Shown here: piece by piece, positions 52,690-62,253 of the stretch | Numbering within the stretch: position 1 is the stretch's first letter | How the letters are laid out: each line of letters opens with the position of its first letter | NCBI GenBank assembly: GCA_009746045.1 | Contig: RPFO01000156.1 | Coordinates: 1,987,345-2,051,344, forward strand | From: Mesostigma viride | Lineage: Eukaryota; Streptophyta; Mesostigmatophyceae; Mesostigmatales; Mesostigmataceae | Direction of reading: 5' to 3' | Length of the DNA stretch: 64,000 bases | The notes under the pieces: model-generated | What the model saw: the letters and a program-made list of their open reading frames with translations, nothing else | What the model was told of the DNA's origin: nothing | Database searches by the model: none | Position numbers and translations under genes: made by a program

Positions 52690-53599
52690 AGGAACAGCTG
52701 GTCCAATGTTGCTATGCATGCAGTTACTCTTGCCATTACGTGTGTCCGTGTGCCTCCAACCATCCCGCCACAATGCCAGCACCCTCCACCCCGCTAACTC
52801 CCACTCGCCCCACTCCCCTGCCTGTTCCATACCCGCCCCACCCACAAATATACGTCACAGACATCCACATGCCGTTATCCATCCCCACCTGACTACGGAC
52901 TACTCTCGCCCCCACGCTGAGGTCCCCCACAACACCGTAACACCGCCCTCCTCCCCCAAACCATCCGATGACCCACCCGACCATCCACCTTGAGTCCCCC
53001 CAAACCAACCTATCTGACTACCACCCTTCCGTATTACATACACCACCTTCCACACCAACATAACAAACCACCTACTAAACAAACCTACCGCCCCACAACG
53101 AGGTTCCCCTACACCACTGCACCCCGCCCACCCCGCCCCCCGCTGCCCCAACATACGATGACTCCACCCCACCATCCACGTGAAGCATAACCATCCACCC
53201 CGGCCTCCGGGGCAACCAATCAGCTGTCCACTCAACCATAACTGACACTGCTGCACCGACCACCGGCAAGCCCGCCTACGTACCATACCCAAGCCACCCA
53301 CGCAACCCAAGCATCCCCAACCCTCACACGAACCTGTGACCTACGCACGAGCTACCTACAACTGCGACTCACAACTACTACATAATCAACCCATAACAAT
53401 GTCCCCCATGACCCCCGCCAAAGGGGGGGGTCCCCCCAATAGTCCAACACACACACACACACACACACACTCTACAATACCCAGGACCACGAGTACCCAC
53501 CCAATTCACCTCCCACAACGGTATCACCCACGAGTCCAGTGCCCCACCCATGTCCACAGCGACACCCCGGAGACTTCACCACGCCCACCGACTGCACGC
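52690..53599. repeat. C/A-rich low-complexity tract
   Basis: Strongly strand-biased ACC/CCA/CAC sequence for about 900 bp, with a (CA)n run at about 53446-53470. Open frames (Pro/Thr/His-rich) follow from composition. Confidence 0.8.
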
Positions 53600-53880
53600 A
53601 CGCACACCTAGCTGCACACTCCCACGCACCTACCCTCGCACGCACGCATGCACGCAGCCATCAACCCACCCACCAAGGCACGCCTGCACAAACGCGCACA
53701 TGCACAAGTGCACGCACACGCACACATAGCTGCACACTCTCACGCACCCACTCACGCACGCACGCCTGCACACAGCCATCAACCCACCCGCCAAGGCACG
53801 CCTGCACAAACGCACTCATGCACAACTGCACGCACTCGCCCACGCACGCACACCTAGCTGCACGCCTGCACGCAGTCACG
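53600..53880. repeat. ~120-bp minisatellite, 2.3 copies
   Basis: CACACMTAGCTGCAC at about 53606, 53724 and 53848 starts each unit. Units share GCCATCAACCCACCCRCCAA and GGCACGCCTGCACAAACGC. Confidence 0.85.
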
Positions 53881-54379
53881 CAATGCATGGCAGCATGCCC
53901 GCCTTCTATATCATTCTTGGAATATCATGTTGCATATGGCATTATTATCATGTTTGTAAATTTAACTCCTTGCTTTCTGTATGCTTTCTTTCTTTGGGGG
54001 ATGACTTGATGCAGATCGTGGAGCATACAAGCTCGACGAGAAGACGTACACATCAATATTGAGTGAAACCACCGTTGCTGGGCTCTGGCATGCCAGCTGT
54101 TATATGGCCATGAGCCATCAGCTAGCAATCCAGAAATAGGATGAGAGCAGTTTTGAGTCGATGTTTTATATTTTGATGGTATTGAAATGATGAGTCACAG
54201 AATGCCACAATGAAACATAAGTTCATTACTATCAAACAGCGTGATGCCATGAATGCCACGCCTAATACCACAAGATGTGCTAATAACGTATTTAATTCAT
54301 TAATGAATTGTTGGATTTATTGCATGATGGTGTTATGCTTGTTAGAATACACATTTAATTCTGGCAATGGCATGCCTGA
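53881..54379 (+). other. possible terminal exon at 54016-54138
   Basis: After a pyrimidine tract and TTGATGCAG a frame reads AYKLDEKTYTSILSETTVAG and LWHASCYMAMSHQLAIQK to a TAG at 54136-54138. This looks like protein, but no upstream exon is identifiable. Confidence 0.3.
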
Positions 54380-54717
54380 GAAAATGCCCTGAGATTTTAA
54401 GCGCCTGAGAAAATGCCCTGATATTTTCAGCGCCTGAGAAAATGCCCTGAGATTTTCAGCCTGAGAAAAAAAAATCTCAGTGTCCACGTAAAATCTCAGT
54501 TTCCACTTAGCCCTGAGATTTCCTGAGATTTCCTGAGAAAAAGCCAATTTTCTCAGGCCAATCTCAGGAAATCTCAGGTCACTTTCTCAGGAAATCTCAG
54601 GAAAATCTCAGGAAATCTCAGGAAATCTCAGGAAATCTCAGGAAATCTCAGGAAATCTCAGTTTTTTTCTCAGGAAATCTCAGGAAATCTCAGGAAATCT
54701 CAGTTTTCTCAGTAGCG
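54380..54717. repeat. right subterminal repeat array of the CACTA-like element
   Basis: About four CCTGAGAAAATGCCCTGA units, then ten or more AAATCTCAGG units in tandem, mirroring the left subterminal array. Confidence 0.92.
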
Positions 54718-54845
54718 AGTTCCTAGTGCATGTGCCGTGCTTAGGTTGCCCGAATTCTGCACACATACGCGGGCAATGATGCATCATAGACACAACAAGG
54801 ACACAAGCATTGCACAACAGCAGTGAGAAAGCAGATCACACATAC

Positions 54846-55531
54846 CTATCGAGAAGGGAGGCTTGGGTTGTTTCGCTGGCGCTGGCGACACCACGCGTAG
54901 TCATTGGCCCATTTGCCCTTGCCCTTGGCCAGCAAGCCCAGCCTGAATTGCCTGAATGAGGGTGTCAATGACGCCCTCTGCTCATCAGTCAGGGTGTCAT
55001 CGTGGGTGGCGTATACAGCTTGGGTGCTGGCAGCGGGGGTAGCTTGTTGTGCATTAGCGTTTGCCGCCTGTGGGGCAGCATGGTGGGCAGCTTGTTGTGC
55101 AATAGTGTTTGCCGCCTGTGTGGCAGCACGGGTGGCTGGCCTAGCCTGGCGGTTGCTGCCCTCACCGCTCTCACGGAATGGCTGCCTCTCAACAAACCAA
55201 TAGTTCTCGTGCACAGGCATGTCCTTGAAATGCCTTAGGGCAGATTGCACGAGCGTAGGTGGGATGGTGGGCACGTATGCAGTGGGTTTGTTAACCTCCA
55301 GAGCACGTGCAGCAGTCAGGCGCCGAAGGAATGCACCCATGGCAATTGGGTTTTCCCTGCCACCCACCTTGTTGGCCACAAGGTCAGCCATGTCATGATC
55401 CCTTGCCATGAGCACAATGCCCACGTTGTTGAGGACACACCAACTAAAACGAAGCAAAAGCTTCGTAACCCCTTGCCCTGACTGCGTCCAAATCAGCTTC
55501 ATTGGCGGCATGACTGCAGCAAGGCTGCCAG
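54846..55531 (-). pseudogene. 3' half of the right-hand zinc-ribbon gene copy
   Basis: Mirror of 42653-43336, from AGSLAAVMPPMKLIWTQ to NNPSLPSR and stop. It differs from the left copy at single residues (ATPAAST for ANPAAST). It is separated from its 5' half (57518-57942) by the L1 insertion. Confidence 0.85.
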
Positions 55532-55723
55532 TAAATGTAGCACATATCCCTGACGAAAATGGCTGACGGCGGTATGGCTGACGGCGGAGTTCAGATCTTT
55601 TGCGTCTGAGCCCCAAATTCGGTCAGACCACTTGCATTCGATGCGCCTTTCTAAGACGCACTTGCCAGTATAAACGGTTACGGCTGCCACGCAGTATAGA
55701 CAAAGTTACGCACGTGACCAGCT

Positions 55724-57103
55724 ATGACGACTACCAAAGCAAAACGAGGGCTGGAAAAGGAGCTGGCACAGCTTCCCAGCGCCCAGCCCAACCCTCTCGC
55801 CCTCGCCATTGTTCAGCCGCCAGGCTTACCCGCCAAACCCTCGCCAAGCGCCTCGCCTGAGCCCAAGAAACCATGCCACGATCGCCACAAATGGAGCAAA
55901 TTCTTGCCCGGCGACGGAATGTTCTCCCTCCTCGAGTGGCAGCAGCTGTCGCCGCAGGAAGTCGTCGAAGTTCTCCAGTTCCTCACACAGGAGCGGAAGC
56001 TCTTTGTGACCTGGAGAGGGGGGGCGGCTATCGACTACCGCGACACGTCCTGGCTCTACACCTGTGCCGAATCCCGCCAACGCCAGTTTATCTTGACCAG
56101 CTACTACCAGCACAGCTTCGGCGACATCCACAGAGAACTTTGGAACGCACTCAACGCCCCAGCCCCCGCACAGCCGGCAGCCCCATCGGCTTCCTCCCTC
56201 TGCAAGGATGACATCCGCGCAGTGCTGGAGGAGCACGTGACCGGCTGGCCGCTGGCCGAGAAGATGACCTCGCTGAACACCACGCTCAACACGGTCGAGG
56301 CCCGGGTCTCCAACGTGGAAACCAAGGTCGTCCACAAGCTACAACCACAGTTCACGGCGCTACACACCGCGGCGCAGGCTTCGGAAACGCATGCTGCACT
56401 TGTCTCTCGCCTTAACCAGGTGGAAGGCAAGTGCGGCGTGCTCATGAAGAAGCTTGAGGCCATCACCGCCCACACCGAGGCCCTGGCCACACAGGTCCCA
56501 AAGCTAGCGGAGCAGACGGCCACCATTGCCTCCCAGCCACCCCGGCAGGATGCTGGTGACCTCCCGCTCTCCTACGCGGACCTGCTGCGGACAGCGACCG
56601 CCTCCACCACCGACGCCATCGCCACGAAGCTCCAGGAGCTGGAGGACCACCGCCAGGCCCAGCAACGGGAGGTCACCGATCGCGCTCGCCGCGAGTGCCG
56701 AGTGGTGCTACGTCGCTTCCCCCAGAAGCCAGGTGAGACGTCAACCTCCCTTGCTGACGAGATCAAGAACCAGCTTCTTACCCTCATGGGCCTGGTCGGT
56801 GAGGTAGAACTGCGTGGGTGCCACCGCCTTCCCCACTCACGGGACAAGGCGGCCACCCCACCAGTCCTGCTCACCTTCCTCTCCCCTGAGGATAAGCAGC
56901 GGTTCCTCTCTCGTCGCAAGCGGTTGCACGACCTCACCTGGACGCTGGATGACGACCTAACCCCCGCTCAGCAACAGCAGCGACGCGACCTGTGGCCGGA
57001 ATACCTCCGCCATAAGCAGGACCCCCAGAAGCCCAAGGTGTACTGGAGGGGCGGGGACCTGATGATCAACCACAAGATGTGGACGCCCCCAGCGGGCTAC
57101 TAG
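55724..57103 (+). CDS. L1-type ORF1 protein
   Basis: 459 residues from ATG 55724 (MTTTKAKRGLEKELAQLP). A Pro/Ala-rich N-terminus and a globular block (SLLEWQQLSPQEVVEVLQFL) are followed by a long heptad-type coiled coil (~165-270, LNTTLNTVEARVSNVETKVV). An RRM-like domain (CRVVLRRFPQKPGETS ... PPVLLTFLSPEDKQRFLSRR, ~330-405) and the C-terminal domain (TLDDDLTPAQQQQRRDLWPE, VYWRGGDLMINHK) complete the L1 ORF1p order: coiled coil, RRM, CTD. Such proteins trimerise and coat LINE RNA. The frame is fully open, suggesting the protein was maintained until recently. Confidence 0.88.
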   Translation: MTTTKAKRGLEKELAQLPSAQPNPLALAIVQPPGLPAKPSPSASPEPKKPCHDRHKWSKFLPGDGMFSLLEWQQLSPQEVVEVLQFLTQERKLFVTWRGGAAIDYRDTSWLYTCAESRQRQFILTSYYQHSFGDIHRELWNALNAPAPAQPAAPSASSLCKDDIRAVLEEHVTGWPLAEKMTSLNTTLNTVEARVSNVETKVVHKLQPQFTALHTAAQASETHAALVSRLNQVEGKCGVLMKKLEAITAHTEALATQVPKLAEQTATIASQPPRQDAGDLPLSYADLLRTATASTTDAIATKLQELEDHRQAQQREVTDRARRECRVVLRRFPQKPGETSTSLADEIKNQLLTLMGLVGEVELRGCHRLPHSRDKAATPPVLLTFLSPEDKQRFLSRRKRLHDLTWTLDDDLTPAQQQQRRDLWPEYLRHKQDPQKPKVYWRGGDLMINHKMWTPPAGY

Positions 57104-57517
57104 AATAGCAATAGCCCTAGCTTGTAACCATTGGAGTCACTGTCGCTAAGGCAGCCATGCCTAGAATGTTTGCCTAGCTGTGCCAACACACCTAGTCACG
57201 TGCCGCCAACGCACGGTACACAACCAGCCATAGCCTTAGCCTAGTTCTAGTACAGCCATGCTACGCCCTGGCTATGTTCAGATTACTTGCCCACGCTCCT
57301 TGCTATGATATGCTCACATGGGTCTTATTGCACCCACAGTTTGCCGGATCGTTAGCCTGTCCTTTTAGCTAGCCGCGCCCGATTGCAGCTGTGGCATGCC
57401 TTTGGCATGAAGGAGACTGGGGGTCTCTGCCCTTTCTCCTGTAGTGCACACACAGGGATTAAAAGCACTTCGGTGCTCCGTGACTCCCCAACGGGAGCAC
57501 GAGTTTAATTAATTAAT
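57104..57517 (+). other. 3' untranslated region and tail of the half-L1
   Basis: Non-coding. A short stem (GCACTTCGGTGC) and GGGAGCACGAG precede the AATTAATTAATTAA tail at about 57503-57517. Confidence 0.7.
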
Positions 57518-57942
57518 TAAGGCTGCCAGCCGACAGCAGTTTATTCCCACCCCAGCACGGCCCCTCCCTCACATCCGGCCGGGTGCAAAATCTGCTTGAT
57601 ATCGCTTGTCTCTAGAATAAGCCGCACAGCCCTGATGCGAGCAAACGGCTCGCCATCATACTGTCGCTCACTGATGCTGACGCGCTTTCCGTAAGATGAA
57701 AACATGACTGAAAAGAGAGACTCGGGGAAAGGGGATACGGTGAAATACTTGTCTGCAACCGGTCGGGGTTTCAATAGCGAATAAATTCGCCCCTGAATGT
57801 GCACATACCACTCCGTCACGTCGACAACGGTCTTGCATCGCATGTCCGTGTCGCAGACGCGGCAGCAAAAATTGCTGGCGGCATTGACGTGCTCGCCGCA
57901 GTTAATGCATGTGCGGAGGTCCGTTTTAGCCCCTGACGCCAT
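57518..57942 (-). pseudogene. 5' half of the right-hand zinc-ribbon gene copy
   Basis: Mirror of 42242-42655 from MASGAKTDLRTCINCGEH through the zinc ribbon. A small change near 57580 shifts the frame (HPAGCEGGAVLGWE in place of HPDVREGPCWGG). The L1 insertion then truncates it. Confidence 0.8.
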
Positions 57943-58378
57943 GGCGTCTTTGCTGCCAAGAACGCCTGCAAAAGACACGATATTGGGCACGAAAGCAATT
58001 AAAAACGAATTACGGGTCTGTGACGCCTGGCCCAGCCTTGAAATTGGTTAAAAAATCGCGACAGCTCGGTTAAAGAAAACTGAAGCGGTAATGAAAAAAG
58101 TGCTTCGGTCAAGGCCTTTAAAACTAAAAAATGCGTCGATTAGTGTGAAAAACCAGATGTTAGGGCGTCGACTTTCATCGGGAAAATTTTTTGCTGCAAG
58201 TAGGTGGGGTCGAGAAAAAATCGGCGACGAAACAGGCACCCACCTGTGAATGTCAGACGCCAAAATGCCGAAGAATCCCGCAGAATTGGTGGCGAAAAAA
58301 AATAATGGCAACTAAGACAACATCGTAGGAGCATACACTAAAATTTCCAGTCTCGATACTGCATTTTTATTCGCTCAC
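57943..58378. promoter_or_regulatory. copied divergent promoter region
   Basis: Mirror of 41809-42241 with scattered substitutions and small indels. It would drive the two truncated gene copies if active. Confidence 0.45.
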
Positions 58379-58510
58379 GATGGCCTGCCAGGCCGCCATG
58401 CCTGTCGGTGGAAATTCGGTCTCGGTCGTGCACGCACACACCAAAAATCGCATTTCCCGCCACTTTTTGGGTCCTTCTTACGAGGCTGCATTTTGGCGGG
58501 GCTCGGACCG
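58379..58510 (+). pseudogene. 5' fragment of the GK-repeat gene copy
   Basis: Starts ATGGCCTGCCAGGCCGCC and encodes the first 44 residues of the minus-strand gene at 41808, including [12 protein letters not shown]. It is cut at 58510, where L1 sequence begins, so the Gly-Lys and zinc-knuckle parts are absent. Confidence 0.85.
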
Positions 58511-59402
58511 GTGTTCTGCAGGACCTCGATAGTGATGGCATTGTCCTTAAGACGCTGGTCGATGTCGCGGAGCTGGGCGGTGATGGATTCGGTGGAGGCG
58601 GAAGGGGGGGGGGGGGGTGGAGGCGAGGAGGGCGGCGGGGGCGGTGGGGATGGTGGGGAGCTCAGCAGCCAGCGTGCGACCCACAGCTGCAACATCTGCA
58701 GCTAGGTGCGTCACGTGCTGTGAGATGGCTGCGTGGAGGTGAGGGTGAGGAGGGTGACTTCGGTCAAAGGGACAGGTTGCCAGAGGTCTGCGGAGCAGCG
58801 TTGAAGGATGGAAAAGAGGGCGCCAAGCTGAAGGCGCGGGCGCGACCAGCCAGACAGGTCAACTGCGCGGAGCTGAAACTTCCCGTCAGACTGGCTGCGG
58901 AAGCAGCTGTGGCGTTGGAGGCGCTGGCACAGGTCAAGAAGGGAGGCATACGACCCATAAAACAGGAGCTCCAGTATCCGGATGGGTGGCCTGTCGAAAT
59001 AGCCGGGTCTGTTGGCGTCGAAGGTGGAAAATAACTCGTCAACGTCAAAGTCGTACTCAGACCAGCTAGGTTCGGTTGATCGGCTGCGTTTGGGCTCGGG
59101 CGAGGCTGAAGGCGAGGCAGGAAGCCCGGGAGGGTGCTGGGCGACCACCAGTGCGCGACTAGTGTCGCCGCTGCCTGCCGGACCTGAGGGCGAAGCTGCA
59201 GCCGGAGCTGCAGACGTATTTTCATTGCCGAGCGCAGCCGCCAGGCTGCGTTGCGTCGAGGAGCGTTTGCTCATCATATATTGCGTAATAGCTTCGGAAA
59301 ATTATATCAGCATGTGCGTCTTAGAAAGCCGAAGTGATTGTGATATTCACAGCTGAATTCGGTGCTCAAACGTGAAAGTTATGAGCTCCGCCGTCAGCCA
59401 TG
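58511..59402 (-). pseudogene. 5' fragment of a second L1-type ORF1
   Basis: Leader at 59402-59280 (ATGGCTGACGGCGGAG..TTTCTAAGACGCAC, as at 55560). The protein starts at 59277 (MMSKRSSTQRSLAAAL); PPGLPASPSASPEPKRSR matches PPGLPAKPSPSASPEPKK of the other copy, and the globular block RILELLFYGSYASLLDLCQR corresponds. A Pro-run encoded by a G-run and a coiled-coil start (ESITAQLRDIDQRLKDNAIT) follow before the break at 58511. The frame is changed between 58711 and 58690. It is 3'-truncated, which is unusual for a LINE, so the break belongs to the palindrome junction. Confidence 0.8.
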
Positions 59403-59487
59403 GCTACCTCGTGGCTCGTGGCTAAGGAGGATATAGACGTCTCTGGGCTATGTGCTACATATACTCCCAACGGAGTTATGTTCCTAA

Positions 59488-59536
<49 letters not shown>
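59403..59536. repeat. (AATA)n microsatellite with short unique lead
   Basis: Perfect AATA units from 59486 to 59536, directly against the LTR start. The preceding 80 bp could be the 3' end of a LINE or SINE with an AATA tail. Confidence 0.8.
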
Positions 59537-59538
<2 letters not shown>

Positions 59539-60244
59539 ATTGTAACAACCAAATGTTACATCCAAAGTTTTCCTACTGTTGATCTTATTATGAGTTCTTT
59601 AGGACAATTAATTGGGAAGTTAGGAGGCTTCGACGTCTGACGGATATTGGGCCTGCTGAGATCTGTAGAATTTATTGTTCTACCCTCATTGGTCGTGGCC
59701 TGATCCACGTAGGGTACTTTGCATGGTTTTGTTCAGTCAGTCATAGATTCTCTTTAATACCGTTGTACCTGGTGGATCTGGTTCCAGGTCATGGAGATTC
59801 CGTATGTGCTGGCTTTGTGTTGTGTTGAGGATTTGGAAGCTAAGATCTTATCTTGAGTGATTCTCACTTTTGATTGGTCCTTCCGGGTTAGGGCTGAGCC
59901 GACTCTGCGTGCACGATGACTTTTATCCTGTTTGTGGCGGCTGTGCATGTGTGCGTGTAAGAAAGCTAAAGCTATGGTGTAATTCAAGGGTTTCCTTGTT
60001 TCATCAATCAAACAACCCTTCGCTAAAAGTCAACTATAACTTCAACAGATAGTCGACTTGGATATAACATTGTCTGTTGTGTCTAACAAGGGTGGGGACT
60101 CATTCCCTTAACTGTTGAAGATCCATCTTCATTGCTTCTCTGGACGTGAAGTTATCTGTCGCGACTCCAACCCAGGTATAAAGATCTTTTCACATCAATG
60201 TTGAAACTGAGGCTGTTGCAAACACAACATTTTTAGTCGTTACA
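59537..60244 (+). repeat. 5' LTR of the gypsy element
   Basis: 708 bp, TGTAACAACCAAATGTTACA at the start and TTTTTAGTCGTTACA at the end, giving TGTAAC/GTTACA inverted ends. The 3' LTR is not in the window, so the boundaries rest on the terminal motif and the primer site. Confidence 0.75.
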
Positions 60245-60245
60245 T

Positions 60246-60256
60246 TGGTATCGGAG
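60246..60256 (+). promoter_or_regulatory. primer binding site (tRNA-iMet type)
   Basis: TGGTATCGGAG one base after the LTR matches the common plant-lineage initiator-tRNA-Met primer site TGGTATCAGAG with one difference. Confidence 0.75.
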
Positions 60257-60463
60257 GTTTCTACCTAGGTGTTGGTTGTCTTGATAGTATTAGTTCACGG
60301 TTAACAATGGAATTCTTGCCCGACCCAGAGAGGGTACGTTATGCTGTGTGTTCGGACAGTTTTTAGAGTGTGACTCATCCTTATGTGACAGTCTTGCTCT
60401 GAGAGCTGCTTTGAGCTCACAAGTCTCTAACGTTTCCCCAGTCCGGCATGCGCGACCCATGGA

Positions 60464-62253
60464 GTGATGAGTAACCCGGAGACACAACCACCGTTATCAA
60501 GTAAGAGAGTTGAAGATGCAACCACATCTTTAGCAGCTCAACGGACGACCGGTGATGAAAGGGTTTCATCATCTACTCCCAGACGTCAACTATTTGGAGA
60601 TACCACCTTAATGTCTGCTTCCCGCAGATATTCGCTGTCGGTCGGCCCAAAGTTCTCCATCTTGCCCCTCGGTGTGCAACCAGGCGAGCCCTCCCTGCGT
60701 GGCACTGGTAGAGGTGGACCACGGTTTCCAACGTGGAGGACACGCGTTCGCCAGCACCCGAATACGGTTCGGCTATTCGTTTTGGCTACAACACGGTGCC
60801 GGGGCGAGACGGCACTCGGCTAGCGGCTGACGAGCTGACAGCGGAGAAAATTCGATTACAACATGAACGTGAGGAAGCTGCGAGAGCTAGAAGTGTGGCG
60901 GAAGCGCTGGAGAAGAGTGTGGGTAGGACTATTGCGCGTGTGCAGCAACTTGAGTCGCAAGGGCAGGCGGGCGATGGAGAGTCTGTTTTCGTGGATCAAC
61001 CGTCTCCAACACTGGGTATACGAAGGGTATATGCGGTTGACGCTCCTTTTGTTGATGAAGGGACAGATGCACAGGGGCATGAGCCTCCACGGCTCTCGGT
61101 GGCTGCGACAATGCCGGAGAGTCAGAATGCACCACACGCCCCAGTGATGGAGCTCACGTCTTTGTATCCTCGTACTGTTCCTTTTCCCAAGGTGGAGTCG
61201 GTAGACAAGCTATCGCTGACCAACCTTACCCATCGCAGCTTCGACCATTTCTCCACCAAGTTTCAGGATGTCTTCGCTATCCACTTCGCCAACTACGGGC
61301 CCAAGGCAGAGGAACGTCTCACGATGGACATCCAGAAGAGAATGGTTAGGCAGCGGATGAGCGACAGTGCCAGCGACCGTTTTGATGAGTTTTTGCGTTC
61401 TGTGGCTGGACGTGCGTGTACCGACCTCCCCTCTCTCCTATTGGGCTTTCGCCGGTTTCTGTTACCCCAGGATCAGCTTCGCATGGATCGGGACGCACTG
61501 GCTAACTGTACGCAGGCTGGTTTGACGCTGCCACAGTTCGTGGAGCAATTCACCAACCTTAGAGCCAAGATTCCCCAATGCTCTGACGCAGAGGCGCTTC
61601 ACAGACTACTGCATGGCATGGCTCCACACGTGCGACTGGATGTGGACAAGCACTTCTCCCAGTTCGACTACGTGGACTGGCAATGGGACAAGGTGTTGTC
61701 TTATGTGCTCACCCTCTGTCGTGTGCCTGCTTTTTCTGTCAAGTGGGAGCCTGTGGCCACGCCAGTGCCACCCATCAAGAAGTCCCTGAACCAGCTGGAT
61801 GACCTCCTGGGGGAGCTCAATGCCTTGGATCCCACCCAGGGTAACTGTTTTATCTGCAACCAGCCAGGTCACTTTGCACGGGACTGCCCTAGACGGGACC
61901 AGTTTCCCCCTGCCACGAGAGGACCTTTTGGCGCCCTGCCATCTCCCAGGCCACCCAGCCTTCCTCCTGGCGTTCCTGCTGGCGATCACCGGATGCAGCC
62001 AGGGTTCCAGCCCAACTTCCAGCCCTCTGGGAGGTTCCAGTCCCGCGCTCGGCCCTTCAGCAGACAGGATAAGCGTAGGATGGTGAACGCTCTCATGCAG
62101 CTGCTGGCAGATGAGGAGGATGGGGGGACGAGGATGAGCCTCCAGCACCACCTGAGCAGCTTCCACCATCAGGCAGTGGAGCACTCCCAGACCCACCTGA
62201 GTCAAAAAACTAGTTGGGTCCCCAGGTCATCCTTCTGTCATGGCCAGGTCTGA
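60464..62253 (+). CDS. gag: gypsy Gag polyprotein (one frame change)
   Basis: MMSNPETQPPLSSKRVEDAT starts at 60464. At about 60735 the sense reading shifts frame to EDTRSPAPEYGSAIRF, continuing to 62253. A coiled-coil-like segment (ELTAEKIRLQHEREEAARAR) precedes the capsid region, which has the usual gypsy features (DRFDEFLRSVAGRACTDLPS, LTLPQFVEQFTNLRAKIPQC, LHRLLHGMAPHVRLDV). One perfect knuckle follows, CFICNQPGHFARDC (~61846). The Pro-rich C-terminus ends at TGA 62251. The frame change could be a natural mutation. Confidence 0.88.

Larger units (their letters stand above)
55532..57517 (+). mobile_element. ORF1-only L1-type retrotransposon (half-L1)
   Basis: Flanked by an 11-bp target duplication AAGGCTGCCAG (ending 55531 and starting at about 57516). 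The 3' end is a (TTAA)n tail. The 5' leader (GGCTGACGGCGG.., TTTCTAAGACGCAC) recurs in the minus-strand fragment at 58511-59402, so the 5' end is genuine. Only ORF1 is present; the 3' UTR of about 400 bp follows directly, with no endonuclease-RT ORF2. The uninterrupted left arm confirms both boundaries. Confidence 0.85.
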
